Shown in pieces: positions 9,629 through 17,963 of a stretch of 64,000 nucleotides of DNA. The stretch is taken from contig NZ_JABFFR010000003.1 of the NCBI RefSeq assembly GCF_013423485.1, positions 310,001 to 374,000 on the forward strand, in the 5' to 3' direction. The translations under genes and the position numbers were made by a program. Position 1 is the stretch's first letter, and every line of letters starts with the position of its first letter. The notes below the pieces were generated by a model, which saw only the letters and a program-made list of their open reading frames with translations, did not search any database and was not told the origin of the DNA. This DNA comes from Azospirillum oleiclasticum. GTDB lineage: Bacteria; Pseudomonadota; Alphaproteobacteria; Azospirillales; Azospirillaceae.

Positions 9629-9802
9629 CGGATTCCCTTTCCATACAGGTCCGTGTCCGCCGACAGACTGAAAAGGGAAGCAGACGGGTGATGCCCTGGC
9701 TTGCCGGTCGCGGGCGCAGCCCTTTCCGCGGACGGGCGGGTCCGACCAGACCCGACGCCGCGAAGTCTGACCCGCCCGGCACCCGCCGTCAACAGGCCGT
9801 CG
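9629..9802. other. 174-bp intergenic gap with inverted repeat
   Basis: Between the DUF1835 and amidotransferase genes there is GGGCGGGTC, then 26 nt, then GACCCGCCC. This may be a terminator for the amidotransferase transcript on the minus strand. No gene is seen. Confidence 0.4.
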
Positions 9803-10507
9803 TCAACCCGCGGCGAGATCCAGCCAGCGCCGCGCCAGCGTGGCCGCAAAGGTTTCCGCCGTCGGCATGTGGGCGGCGATCTGCGCTTCGATCGCCGCGG
9901 CGGATGGCGCCGCCGCTGCCCGCCGGCCGGCGGCCATCTCCGCCTGCCAGTCGCGCAGGATCGCGGCGTCCGCCTCCGGGTGGAACTGGAAACCATAGAG
10001 GAACCGCCCCATGCGGAAGGCCTGGACCGGCGTGTGGTCGTTGCTGGCGAGGCGCACGCCACCGGCCGGCAGATCGAAATGGTCGAAATGCCACTGCGCG
10101 ACGTGGCGCACCGGGCCGGAGTCGTGCAGCAGCGGGTCGTCGGCGGCGCCAGGCTCGAGCCGCAGCGGGTGGAATCCCAGCTCCGGCCCCGCCAGGTTGC
10201 GCCGCACATCCGCCCCGAAGGCGCGCGCCGCAAGCTGCCCGCCCAGGCAGAGCCCCATCACCGGCCGATCCTCCGCGAAGGACCGGATCAGCCGCATGGA
10301 CTGCGGAAAATGAGGCCCCTGCGCGTCGTCCCAGGCGTCCTGCGGCCCGCCCAGCACCACCAGCCCGTCGTAGCCGGCGGGACCCTCCGGCAAGGCTTCG
10401 CCGCGCTCGGTGCGGACGGTGACGAGGGTGGCGCCCAGCGCCTCCAGCGCCGTGCCGATCATGCCGACAGGGGCGGTGTGGCTGCTTTCGATGACCAGAA
10501 TGCGCAT
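9803..10507 (-). CDS. class I glutamine amidotransferase-like protein
   Basis: 234 residues. The nucleophile Cys87 sits in MGLCLGGQ and the catalytic pair His176/Glu178 in FQFHPEA, the class I GATase triad. The lack of a fused synthase domain and the size match the stand-alone GuaA-like/YfeJ-type amidotransferases that hydrolyse glutamine or gamma-glutamyl compounds. ATG 10507 is chosen because the domain begins directly there (MRILVIESS). The in-frame upstream extension is low-complexity and unlike the family. It is a single-gene unit and its exact substrate is unknown. Confidence 0.8.
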   Translation of the reverse strand: MRILVIESSHTAPVGMIGTALEALGATLVTVRTERGEALPEGPAGYDGLVVLGGPQDAWDDAQGPHFPQSMRLIRSFAEDRPVMGLCLGGQLAARAFGADVRRNLAGPELGFHPLRLEPGAADDPLLHDSGPVRHVAQWHFDHFDLPAGGVRLASNDHTPVQAFRMGRFLYGFQFHPEADAAILRDWQAEMAAGRRAAAAPSAAAIEAQIAAHMPTAETFAATLARRWLDLAAG

Positions 10508-10686
10508 GGCGGAACACCGTTCGCGGTGCGGAAAGCGCCAGCTAAGCCCGCCCGGCCGCGCGCGGCAACCCCCGCCCGGCGCATGGACGCTCATCACTTG
10601 GCGCGCCTTGTCACATGATGGGCGATTGCCCCGCGGGTGCGAAGGCTCGTAATGTTTCCGCGGTAACCCTTGCGGACAGCCGGCCG

Positions 10687-11694
10687 ATGACCCGATCCAA
10701 CGATTTCGCCCTTGCCTACAACGCCGCGCACGAGGAGGCCGGGCTGACGCGAGTCAACGTCACCCAGGTCATGCACCGCATCGCGGCCGACCCCGGCTAT
10801 CTGCTTGGGGAGGAGTTCGGGCAGCTCGCCGGCCAATGCCCGGTCCACCACGGAACCCGACCGGAGGATTACGACAAGGTGGTGGTCAACACCACCCTGA
10901 CGGTGCTGTACGAGGATCTTCGGACCCACGTCCTGAACGGCCTGCCGCTGACGCCGGACGGCGGGCTTGCGATGCTGACCCCGCCCGAATCGCCGCACGG
11001 GCTCGACCCCAACGACCGCGAGGCGCTGGCCGCGGTGGCGCCGGAGACGCTGTGCTCCTTCCTGCGCGACTGCTCCTGCACGCTGCTCGACGCGCTCATC
11101 CGCGCCTGGGCGGTGAAGGTGATGGCGGAGGAGGAGCGCTGCCGGGCGGAGGGGGAGATCACCCCGATGGCCGCCGCCAGCTTCGCGCTGGACCAGCGCC
11201 TGTCCACCTCCGATCTCTACGTCCCAAGCGGCTACAATCTGCTGTCGATCACGAAGACCGGCAGCCACACCGCACTCCACGTCTGCTGGAACTTGCTGGA
11301 GGCGTCGGTGATGCTGGCCCCCGGCAAAACGGCGGCCGAGTACACCGAGCTGATCCGCCGCAGCCTCAAGCATGTGGTGCCGCTGTCCATGGGCAGCCTC
11401 GGCATGCTGGTGCAGTACATGGAAGCGACGGGAATCGAGGCGGAGGACCATCAGGCCATCCACGTCCTGCCCTTCACCCAGACCGCCTTCCTCTACGACG
11501 ACACCGAGGACGGCGGTGTGATCCGCCTCAACCCCGACTTCATCAAGCCGACGGCCAAGGAGGGGGAGCATTACTACACCGGCTGCCCCGGCTTCTACGC
11601 AACCAACATGATCAAGATGTACATGGAGATCGCGCTGATGATCGCCGTCGATTACGGCGTGTTCGACCGGTTGCAGGAGCGCAGGCCGGCTTGA
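10687..11694 (+). CDS. conserved-looking protein of unknown function
   Basis: 335 residues that I do not assign to a family. The protein is rich in conserved-looking aromatic and Cys/His clusters: QCPVHHG near residue 55, CSFLRDCSC near 125, and a C-terminal YYTGCPGFYATNMIKMYMEIALMIA that could be a ligand or membrane-contact helix. No signal peptide or clear transmembrane segment is visible. ATG 10687 is preferred to in-frame starts upstream because composition changes there. Base composition and codon use look like the neighbours, so it is probably a resident gene. It precedes a phosphatase gene by 53 nt on the same strand. Confidence 0.7.
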   Translation: MTRSNDFALAYNAAHEEAGLTRVNVTQVMHRIAADPGYLLGEEFGQLAGQCPVHHGTRPEDYDKVVVNTTLTVLYEDLRTHVLNGLPLTPDGGLAMLTPPESPHGLDPNDREALAAVAPETLCSFLRDCSCTLLDALIRAWAVKVMAEEERCRAEGEITPMAAASFALDQRLSTSDLYVPSGYNLLSITKTGSHTALHVCWNLLEASVMLAPGKTAAEYTELIRRSLKHVVPLSMGSLGMLVQYMEATGIEAEDHQAIHVLPFTQTAFLYDDTEDGGVIRLNPDFIKPTAKEGEHYYTGCPGFYATNMIKMYMEIALMIAVDYGVFDRLQERRPA

Positions 11695-11747
11695 CGCGGC
11701 GGCGCGGCTGCCTATGTTCGCGGTCTCCCGCGCAATCGAGGTGATCC

Positions 11748-12467
11748 TTGGCCAAGAAATGGCTGTTGCGGCGCTACGCCGCCGAGCTGTCCGACCGCAT
11801 CAAGCGGAGCCGCGGGGCCATGGCGACCCCATGGCAACGCACGCTCGGCCATTTCGAGAGCGTGTTCATCGACCACGCCGTGTTCCGGCTGATGTACGCC
11901 AACCATTATCAGGTCGGGCCGGGCATGTTCCGCTCCAGCCAGCCCTCCCCCTCGCACATAAGGCGGGCGGCGGCGGCCGGGGTGAAGACCATCATCAACC
12001 TGCGCGGCTCGCGCGATTGCGCTTCCTACACGCTGGAGGCGGAGGCCTGCCGGGCCTACGGCCTGACGTTGGTGGACTTCCCGGTCAACTCCCGCGCGGC
12101 TCCCAAGAAGGAGACACTGCACCGGGCGCGCGCGATGTTCGAGAGCATCGAGTATCCGGCGCTGATGCACTGCAAATCGGGCGCCGACCGCGCCGGCTTC
12201 ATGGCCGCCCTCTATCTGCTGGTGCACGAGAAGAAGCCGCTGGACGAGGCGATGCGCCAGCTCCACTGGCGCTACGGCCATTTCAAGCAGGCGAAGACCG
12301 GCATCCTCGATCATTTTTTCGAGCTGTACGGCCGCTACAGCGAACGGCGTCCCATCGCCTTCTACGACTGGGTCGATCAGGTCTACGATCCCGAGGAAAC
12401 CGCCAGCAGCTTCCGCTCGCGGGAATGGGCGAACGCGGTGGTTGACCGGGTGCTGGAGCGCGAGTAG
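11748..12467 (+). CDS. dual-specificity/tyrosine phosphatase family protein
   Basis: 239 residues with the phosphatase P-loop HCKSGADRAG, giving catalytic Cys142 and Arg148 of the CX5R motif. The upstream segment MFRSSQPSPSHIRRAAAAGVKTIINLRG is typical of Siw14/DSP-like bacterial phosphatases, and Asp110 (LTLVDFPVNSR) is a candidate general acid. Substrates may be phosphotyrosine or inositol phosphates; the sequence does not decide. The start is TTG at 11748, supported by GAGGTG 4 nt upstream and by the basic MAKKWLLRRY N-terminus. Confidence 0.8.
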   Translation: MAKKWLLRRYAAELSDRIKRSRGAMATPWQRTLGHFESVFIDHAVFRLMYANHYQVGPGMFRSSQPSPSHIRRAAAAGVKTIINLRGSRDCASYTLEAEACRAYGLTLVDFPVNSRAAPKKETLHRARAMFESIEYPALMHCKSGADRAGFMAALYLLVHEKKPLDEAMRQLHWRYGHFKQAKTGILDHFFELYGRYSERRPIAFYDWVDQVYDPEETASSFRSREWANAVVDRVLERE

Positions 12468-12508
12468 GGCTGCGGGGCAACCGAGACGGCCATCCGAGGA
12501 GACGCCCC

Positions 12509-12802
12509 ATGCCGCTCTGCCAGTCCATGGACGAGGTCCGCGCCAACATCGACCGGCTCGACCGCGAGATCCTCCGCCTGATGGCCGAGCGCGGCACCTA
12601 TGTGGCGGAAGCCGGACGGCTGAAGCCCAAGGTGACGGACGTGGTGGACCAGCCGCGCATCGAACAGGTCGTTGCGAACGCCCGCGCGCTGGCCGAGCAG
12701 CACGGACTCGACCCCGCGGTGGCGGAGGCGACCTACCGCGCCATGATCGACGCCTTCATCGCGATGGAGCACAAGGTCTTCATGGCGAAGGCGGCGGGCT
12801 GA
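12509..12802 (+). CDS. AroQ-type chorismate mutase family protein
   Basis: 97 residues, all helical. It has the AroQ pattern of an N-terminal Arg (EVRANIDRLDREILRLMAERG), a Lys in LKPKV, and the C-terminal YRAMIDAFIAMEH helix. The family converts chorismate to prephenate; a PchB-like isochorismate pyruvate-lyase is the alternative. GAGGAGA precedes the ATG at good spacing. Its 3' end overlaps the end of the convergent murJ gene by 23 bp. There is no aromatic-pathway neighbour, so the physiological route is unclear. Confidence 0.8.
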   Translation: MPLCQSMDEVRANIDRLDREILRLMAERGTYVAEAGRLKPKVTDVVDQPRIEQVVANARALAEQHGLDPAVAEATYRAMIDAFIAMEHKVFMAKAAG

Positions 12803-14375
12803 CCGGAGGCGGGCTGACCGGCGGCTTCGTCCCCCGGTCACGGCGCAGCAGCCGGCCCAGGTCACTGCGCCGCACCAGCCCAAGCCCAAAGGCCAGCGCG
12901 CCATAGACCACCAGACCCGCCACGCACAGCAGCGCCAGCGCGCCGACCCGTTCCCACAGCGCCCCACCGTGCAGCCACGGCGACAGCGGCGACCGCAGCG
13001 CCCACAGCGCCGCCGCCATGCCGGCCGCCGCCAGCGCCATGCGCGGCAGGTTGCGCCGCAGCCGCGCGTCGGCGGTGAACAGCCCGCGCCGGTGCAGCAG
13101 CCACGCCAGCAGTCCGGCGTTGACCCAGGCCGACAGCGAGGTGCCGACGGCAAGCCCCACCTGCGCCAGCGGCCCCATCAAGGCCAGCTTGACAGCCACA
13201 TTGACCACCGTGGCCGCCAATGCCACCCGCACCGGGGTGGCGGTGTCGTGGCGCGCGTGGAAACCGGTCACCAGGCTGCGGATCACCACGAAGGCCGGCA
13301 GGCCGAGCGCGTAGGCCTGCAAGGTCGCCGCCGCCGCCGCCGCATCCTCCGCACCGAATCGCCCATGCTGGAACAGAACCGACAGGATGGGCAGCCCGGC
13401 AACCAGGAAGGCCGCCGCCGCCGGCAGGGTCAGGGTCAGCGACAGTTCCACCGCGCGGTTCTGGCTCTCCACCGCGCCGCGCTCGTCGCCGCTCTTGATG
13501 CGCCGGGCCATCTCCGGCAGCAGCACGGTGCCGATGGCGATGCCGATCACGCCCAGCGGCAACTGGTTGAGACGGTCGGCGTAGTAGAGGTAGGACACCG
13601 CACCCGTTGGCAGCATCGAGGCGATGATGGTGTCGGCGAACAGATTGATCTGGGTGAGCCCCGCCCCCAGCGCCGCCGGCCCGAGCACGGTCAGGAAGCG
13701 CCGCACCCCCGCCGTCATCCGCGGCAGCCGCAGCCGCAGCCCCATGCCGGCGCGCCGCACCGCCCCGGCCAGAAACAGGAACTGCGCCACACCGGCCGCG
13801 AACACGCCCCAGCTCAGCGCGTGCCCCACCGTCGGGGCCAACGGTGCCGCGGCGAGCAGCGACGCGATCAGGCAGAGGTTCAGCAGCACCGGGGCCGCCG
13901 CCGCCGCCCCGAACCGCCCCAGGCTGTTCAGCACCCCGCCATACAGCGACACCAGCGAGATGAGGAGCAGGTAGGGGAAGGTGATCCGGGTGAACAGCAC
14001 CGCCAGCTCGAACTTCTCCGGCTCGTCGGAGAAGCCGGGGGCGAAGACGGTGATGAAACCCGGCATCGCCGCCATGACCGCCACCAGCAGCACCCCCTGC
14101 GCCACCACCAGCAGCGCCATCACATCCTCGGCGAATCGCTTGGCCGCCGCGTGCCCCTCCTGCACCAGCGTGCCGGAGAAGAGCGGCACGAAGGCGGCGT
14201 TGAAGGCCCCCTCCGCGAACAGGGCGCGGAAATGGTTGGGCAGGCGGAAGGCGACGAAGAAGGCGTCGGCCACCGGCCCCGCCCCCAGCAGCGCCGCGGT
14301 CAGGATGTCGCGCAGGAAGCCCAGCGCGCGGCTGACGAGCGTCAGCCCGCCGACGGACAGGATGTTGCGGATCAA
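12780..14375 (-). CDS. murJ: lipid II flippase MurJ (MviN)
   Basis: About 531 residues with ~14 hydrophobic segments, starting NILSVGGLTLVSRALGFLRDILTAALLG, the usual MurJ opening. The motifs TGAVSYLYYADRLNQLPLGVIGIAIGTVLLPEMAR and FQHGRFGAEDA are characteristic. MurJ flips lipid II across the inner membrane for peptidoglycan synthesis. The TTG at 14375 is chosen because it gives this canonical start. A longer form from ATG 14441 would add 22 Pro/Arg-rich residues encoded by a 14-bp tandem repeat. It converges on the chorismate mutase gene with a 23-bp overlap. Confidence 0.88.
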   Translation of the reverse strand: MIRNILSVGGLTLVSRALGFLRDILTAALLGAGPVADAFFVAFRLPNHFRALFAEGAFNAAFVPLFSGTLVQEGHAAAKRFAEDVMALLVVAQGVLLVAVMAAMPGFITVFAPGFSDEPEKFELAVLFTRITFPYLLLISLVSLYGGVLNSLGRFGAAAAAPVLLNLCLIASLLAAAPLAPTVGHALSWGVFAAGVAQFLFLAGAVRRAGMGLRLRLPRMTAGVRRFLTVLGPAALGAGLTQINLFADTIIASMLPTGAVSYLYYADRLNQLPLGVIGIAIGTVLLPEMARRIKSGDERGAVESQNRAVELSLTLTLPAAAAFLVAGLPILSVLFQHGRFGAEDAAAAAATLQAYALGLPAFVVIRSLVTGFHARHDTATPVRVALAATVVNVAVKLALMGPLAQVGLAVGTSLSAWVNAGLLAWLLHRRGLFTADARLRRNLPRMALAAAGMAAALWALRSPLSPWLHGGALWERVGALALLCVAGLVVYGALAFGLGLVRRSDLGRLLRRDRGTKPPVSPPPVSPPPSP

Positions 14376-14390
14376 CGGTGGCGGTCTCGG

Positions 14391-14432
14391 CTCAAGGGTC
14401 GGGGCTCTAGGGTCGGGGCTCAAGGGTCGGGC
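14391..14432. repeat. three 14-bp tandem repeats upstream of murJ
   Basis: Units at 14391-14404, 14405-14418 and 14419-14432 share the form CTCAAGGGTCGGGG, with a CT-for-AA-type change (CTCTAG) in the middle copy and a final C in the third. They lie between the preferred murJ start and the divergent hydrolase gene. They could be a slippage-prone tract within the shared promoter region. Confidence 0.8.
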
Positions 14433-14554
14433 GGCCGGCATCCTACAGCGAGCGGCCCCGCCGCCGCCACGATCCAGGCCGTGTGATTTCGCGGGCGCGG
14501 CATCCCGCCGCCTCTGCTAGCATCGCCGCCCAACGCAAGCGGGAGCCCCCGGAC

Positions 14555-15334
14555 ATGGCACAGCCCCTTCCCCTCACCTACCTCGAAGCCGGCGAGGCGC
14601 TCGGCGGGACGCCGCTGCTGGTGATCCACGGCCTGTTCGGTTCGGCCCGCAACTGGGCCACCCTCGCCCGCCGGTTCGGCGAGCGGCAAAGGGTCTACGC
14701 GCTGGACCTGCGCAACCACGGCTCCTCCCCCTGGGCGCCGACCATGAGCTACCCGGAGATGGCCGACGACGTGCTGCGCTTCCTCGACGACCGCGGCTTC
14801 CGCCGCGCCGTGGTGGTCGGGCACAGCATGGGTGGCAAGGCCGCCATGACCCTGGCCCTCAACCACCCCGAGCGGGTGGAGCGGCTGGTGGTGGTGGACA
14901 TCGCCCCCGTCGCCTACACCCACACCTTCCAGCCCTTCGTGCAGGCGATGAAGCGCGCCGACCTGACCGTCAGCAACCGCCGCTCCGACATCGAGGCGCA
15001 GCTCGCCGACGCGGTGCCGGAGGCGCCGCTGCGCTCCTTCCTGCTGCAGAATCTGGTGCTGGAGAACGGTGCCTTCCGCTGGCGCATCAACCTCGACGCC
15101 ATTGAGGCCAACATGCCGGACCTGATCGGCTTCCCCGACCTCGGCGACCGCCGCTACGAGGGGCCGGCCCTGTTCATCGGCGGGGCGGAGTCGAACTACA
15201 CCGCGCCGGAACATATGGGCAGCATCGACCGCCACTTCCCCACCGCCCGCGTCGAGCGCATCCCCGGCGCCGGCCATTGGGTGCACGCGGAAAAACCCGA
15301 CCGCTTCGCGGAACTGGTGGAAGCCTTCGTGTGA
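14555..15334 (+). CDS. alpha/beta hydrolase (YbfF-like esterase)
   Basis: 259 residues. The oxyanion region VIHGLFGSARNW, nucleophile elbow GHSMGG (Ser91) and terminal GAGHWVHAEKP (catalytic His) match the YbfF/ester hydrolase group of alpha/beta hydrolases. These hydrolyse short acyl esters or thioesters in the cytoplasm. ATG 14555 starts at the family-typical position. The gene is divergent from murJ and followed by a strong hairpin that separates it from the convergent ParA-like gene. Confidence 0.85.
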   Translation: MAQPLPLTYLEAGEALGGTPLLVIHGLFGSARNWATLARRFGERQRVYALDLRNHGSSPWAPTMSYPEMADDVLRFLDDRGFRRAVVVGHSMGGKAAMTLALNHPERVERLVVVDIAPVAYTHTFQPFVQAMKRADLTVSNRRSDIEAQLADAVPEAPLRSFLLQNLVLENGAFRWRINLDAIEANMPDLIGFPDLGDRRYEGPALFIGGAESNYTAPEHMGSIDRHFPTARVERIPGAGHWVHAEKPDRFAELVEAFV

Positions 15335-15341
15335 GACGCGG

Positions 15342-15381
15342 GTGATGTTGGGTCCTCGGCGCAACCGGGACCCAACGTCAC
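15342..15381. terminator. bidirectional hairpin between convergent genes
   Basis: GTGATGTTGGGTCC (15342-15355) pairs with GGACCCAACGTCAC (15368-15381), with one mismatch and a 12-nt loop. It lies directly between the ends of the hydrolase gene and the ParA-like gene. No clear U-tract follows on either strand, but the placement suits a shared terminator. Confidence 0.6.
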
Positions 15382-15388
15382 GCTTGCG

Positions 15389-16885
15389 TCAATCCGCGCC
15401 CAGCTTGGCCCCGGGCTTGCCGCCGACCGTCCCCGGCGTCTGACGGAAGGCGTCGGTCAGGTACGGGGCAAGCGTCTGGCGCATGGTGCGCAGCCACTCG
15501 TGGATGACGATCAGCGAGCGCGACGCCACCGGCGGGGTCATGCCCAGCTTCACCAGATCCTCGCGGGTCATCGCCGCGACCTGATCGATGCGGTGGCCGG
15601 TCAGGCGGGCCCAGGCCGGCGCCGTGCAGGGCGGCATGGAGATGACGTGCAGCCCCTCGCGCTCCTGCATCTCGGCCTTGCGGCGGCCGTACTCGCTGTC
15701 GTCGAGCTGGCTGAAGGGGCCGGACACGCCGTTCTCCACCAGCACCCGCTTGGCCTTCGGCGCGATGGTGGCGATGCGCTCCAGCGTCGCCATGCCGGTC
15801 TGCAGCGAGGCGAGATCGACGGTGATCGGCACCATGAAGGTCAGCCGCTCGCCGGCACCCACATAATAGTCGAAGCCCGACACCTCGGCCCAGTTGAAGA
15901 ACCACTGGCTGATGTTGCCGCCGAAATCGAACAGCCGGCCGCCACGCTGAAGCTCCGGGCCGATGGTATCCCAGAATTCATAGAAGCCGTCGCCGGAACC
16001 CATCAGGTTCATGAAGTCCTGCGAGATCTTGCGGTGCTCGACCATCTCCGGGCCGAACAGGCGGGCAAGGCGCTCGTTGACTTCGTATTCGACCACCCGC
16101 AGGGGCAGCCCTTCCAGCATGGCGGTGGCGATCAGGTGGTGGGACAGCAGAGTCTTGCCGACACCGCCGCGGTCATTGAGGACGAAGATGGTTCCCAACA
16201 TGCGATCGCCTTTCCAAGGTCGGTTCGTTGCTTCAGGGCTTGAGGGCGATGGTGACGGAGCGGGGCGCTGGGCGGTCATCGCCGGTGCCGCGGGGGCCGG
16301 CTGGACGGCCGCGGGCGGGACAGCGGCGTGGGGGGGTGCCGGTTGCGGCGGTGGTTCCTCGACCGTCACAGCCGACCGACCAAGGGCCGGTTCCGGCGTT
16401 TCGACCGGATCCGGGTCCACCGGTGCCGGGTCCGCCGGTGCCACGTCGGGTTCCGATGCTTCCGGCAGCAGTTCCGGTTCCGGCGCTTCGACCACAGTCT
16501 CGGGTCCCGGTGCCCCCGGTGCCGCCACCGGTGCGCCCGTGTCTCCCGCCTTGCGGCCCGCCACGGCTTCCAGAGCCGCGCGGCGCACCGCCTCGACGAT
16601 CTCCGGGGACGCCTCGGCCGTGCCGGGCGGCGGTTCGGCCCCGCCCCGCATCTCGTTCCCGACGAGGAAGAAGGCGGAGCGCAGGGTGACCGCGGCGATC
16701 GGCTGGCTGTCGCGCGTGGTCACCCCGAGTCGTGCGAGCACGTCCGAAATGTCGGCCCAGGACAGCCCCCGCTCCCGCATCAGGCCAATGTCGGCGTAGC
16801 TGTCGCGCACCGCCTGCATCGCGCTGCGATTGCCCGCGGGGCGATCGGCCAGGAGCCGCTCGAGTTCCGTGCGATCAATCGACAC
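15389..16885 (-). CDS. ParA/TraL-like P-loop ATPase with N-terminal HTH-like region and proline-rich linker
   Basis: 498 residues from GTG 16885. Residues ~40-75 (LSWADISDVLARLGVTTRDSQ) look like a small DNA-binding helical module as in KfrA/mobilisation proteins. Residues ~80-222 are Pro/Ala/Glu-rich and presumably unstructured. From ~229 a ParA-superfamily ATPase begins (MLGTIFVLNDRGGVGKTLLS), with the deviant Walker A at ~237-245 and a DFGG switch-like segment. The signature lysine of ParA Walker A (KGG) is Arg here, and the usual DxD after it is replaced by EYE. An internal ATG at 16201 with GGAAAGG 8 nt upstream could give a 270-residue ATPase-only form. A ParB-like partner is not visible nearby. 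Function unknown; partition, positioning or a mobilisation relic are possible. Confidence 0.75.
   Translation of the reverse strand: MSIDRTELERLLADRPAGNRSAMQAVRDSYADIGLMRERGLSWADISDVLARLGVTTRDSQPIAAVTLRSAFFLVGNEMRGGAEPPPGTAEASPEIVEAVRRAALEAVAGRKAGDTGAPVAAPGAPGPETVVEAPEPELLPEASEPDVAPADPAPVDPDPVETPEPALGRSAVTVEEPPPQPAPPHAAVPPAAVQPAPAAPAMTAQRPAPSPSPSSPEATNRPWKGDRMLGTIFVLNDRGGVGKTLLSHHLIATAMLEGLPLRVVEYEVNERLARLFGPEMVEHRKISQDFMNLMGSGDGFYEFWDTIGPELQRGGRLFDFGGNISQWFFNWAEVSGFDYYVGAGERLTFMVPITVDLASLQTGMATLERIATIAPKAKRVLVENGVSGPFSQLDDSEYGRRKAEMQEREGLHVISMPPCTAPAWARLTGHRIDQVAAMTREDLVKLGMTPPVASRSLIVIHEWLRTMRQTLAPYLTDAFRQTPGTVGGKPGAKLGAD
16190..16210 (-). promoter_or_regulatory. internal ribosome binding site and ATG at the ATPase domain
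   Basis: On the minus strand GGAAAGGCGATCGC precedes ATG (16199-16201) in the same frame as the long protein, exactly where the ATPase domain begins. This site is better formed than the one at the assigned GTG start, so a shorter protein may be made from it. Confidence 0.5.
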
Positions 16886-17026
16886 CGTGATAACTCGGAG
16901 AATTGATGGTGAAAGATGATGAGGCGCCCCGCACCACCGAAGGATTCGATTCCCCCGGCCCGCGAAAAATAGTACAAGCGACAGCGGGGTGCAAACGGAT
17001 TCCACCCCCGCTAAACACCGTTAAAC

Positions 17027-17060
17027 CTGTGATCGACAACAAAGCTGTGATCGACAACGA
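17027..17060. repeat. two direct repeats in the divergent promoter of the ParA-like locus
   Basis: CTGTGATCGACAACAA (17027-17042) and CTGTGATCGACAACGA (17045-17060) form a direct repeat with 18-bp period, 15 of 16 bases identical. They lie in the intergenic region between the ParA-like gene and the divergent proline-rich gene. The spacing suits two dimers binding adjacent sites, so an operator or centromere-like site is possible. Confidence 0.65.
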
Positions 17061-17102
17061 ACCCGCCGCGTCTTAGGGATTGAAGGACCGAGGTTGCCGA
17101 AG

Positions 17103-17810
17103 ATGCCCCAGGATTTCCGGCCGCAGCGCCCTCCGGCGGAAGGCATCGGATTTCACGAGCTGCGGCAGGCCTGCGAGATTTCGGCACTGCGCGAGGATTT
17201 GGAGCGGGTGCTGGCCGAAACCGGCGACCTGCGCGGTCGCATCGAGGATTCGGTGGAGCAGGTCCGCTCGCGCTTCGCAGCACTCACTCCGGAGGAGCTG
17301 GCGGATTCCGCCGCCATGGCCCCGCTGCTGCAATTCGCGGTCGCCCAGCTCATCACCATCCGCGACCAGGCCCGAGCCCTGCGGCTGGAGAGCGGCCCGC
17401 GGCCGGACGAGGCACGCCCGTCCTGGGCGGCGGCCTACGCGCCGCTGCGGCCTTCCCTGGTCACCTCCCCCCGCGCGGCCGCTCCGGAGCCGGAGCCGGA
17501 GCCAAGTCCCACGCCGCCGAACCCGCCGCCCCGACCGGCCGCACCGCCGCCGCTGACGCTGCGGCCGGAACCGGCACCAAGGCCGATGCCGCTCCCTCTC
17601 CGGACGGAGCCTGTCGCGCCAGGACCGGTGCCGCTGCCGTTGCGGGCCGAGGCACCGTCACCGCCGACGCCGCCAGCCCCGGATCCGGCACCGCAGCCGC
17701 CCGCCGGAGGCTGGATGTTGCCATCGGGAACAGCACCGCGCCGCCCGGCCGAACCGCGGCGCGAGGCGCCGCCGGGTTTCGTCGACTGGCTCCGCCCGGC
17801 GCGGCGCTGA
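17103..17810 (+). CDS. proline-rich hypothetical protein divergent from the ParA-like ATPase
   Basis: 235 residues. The first ~110 are helical and charged (LRQACEISALREDLERVLAETGDL, then VEQVRSRFAALTPEELADSAAMAPLLQFAVAQLITIRDQA). The rest is dominated by Pro/Ala/Glu repeats ending in FVDWLRPARR. ATG 17103 is chosen over the TTG at 17094 because a GAGG lies about 10 nt ahead of it. It shares the long Pro-rich tract style of the divergent ATPase, which suggests related roles or partners, but no family is recognised. It has no signal peptide or membrane segment. Confidence 0.65.
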   Translation: MPQDFRPQRPPAEGIGFHELRQACEISALREDLERVLAETGDLRGRIEDSVEQVRSRFAALTPEELADSAAMAPLLQFAVAQLITIRDQARALRLESGPRPDEARPSWAAAYAPLRPSLVTSPRAAAPEPEPEPSPTPPNPPPRPAAPPPLTLRPEPAPRPMPLPLRTEPVAPGPVPLPLRAEAPSPPTPPAPDPAPQPPAGGWMLPSGTAPRRPAEPRREAPPGFVDWLRPARR

Positions 17811-17963
17811 CCCCTTTGGGGGGGCCACCTGTGTCGACTCGGTACCGCTGAGGGGGAATCGAACAAATTCCGGTCAAATCCACCTTGTCTCCGATCGTTG
17901 GGGGTATTAGTTACCCAATAGTAAATGTCGGGTCACCGAATGAGCGGCGGCGAGGAGGTGGTC

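Noticed and set aside
8963-10618. Plus-strand frames opposite the DUF1835 and amidotransferase genes
   Set aside because: Arg/Pro-rich translations without recognisable motifs; the minus-strand genes have catalytic or family residues.
16228-16906. Plus-strand frames over the Pro-rich linker of the ParA-like gene
   Set aside because: They are products of the repetitive GC-rich linker; the minus-strand frame joins DNA-binding-like and ATPase parts.
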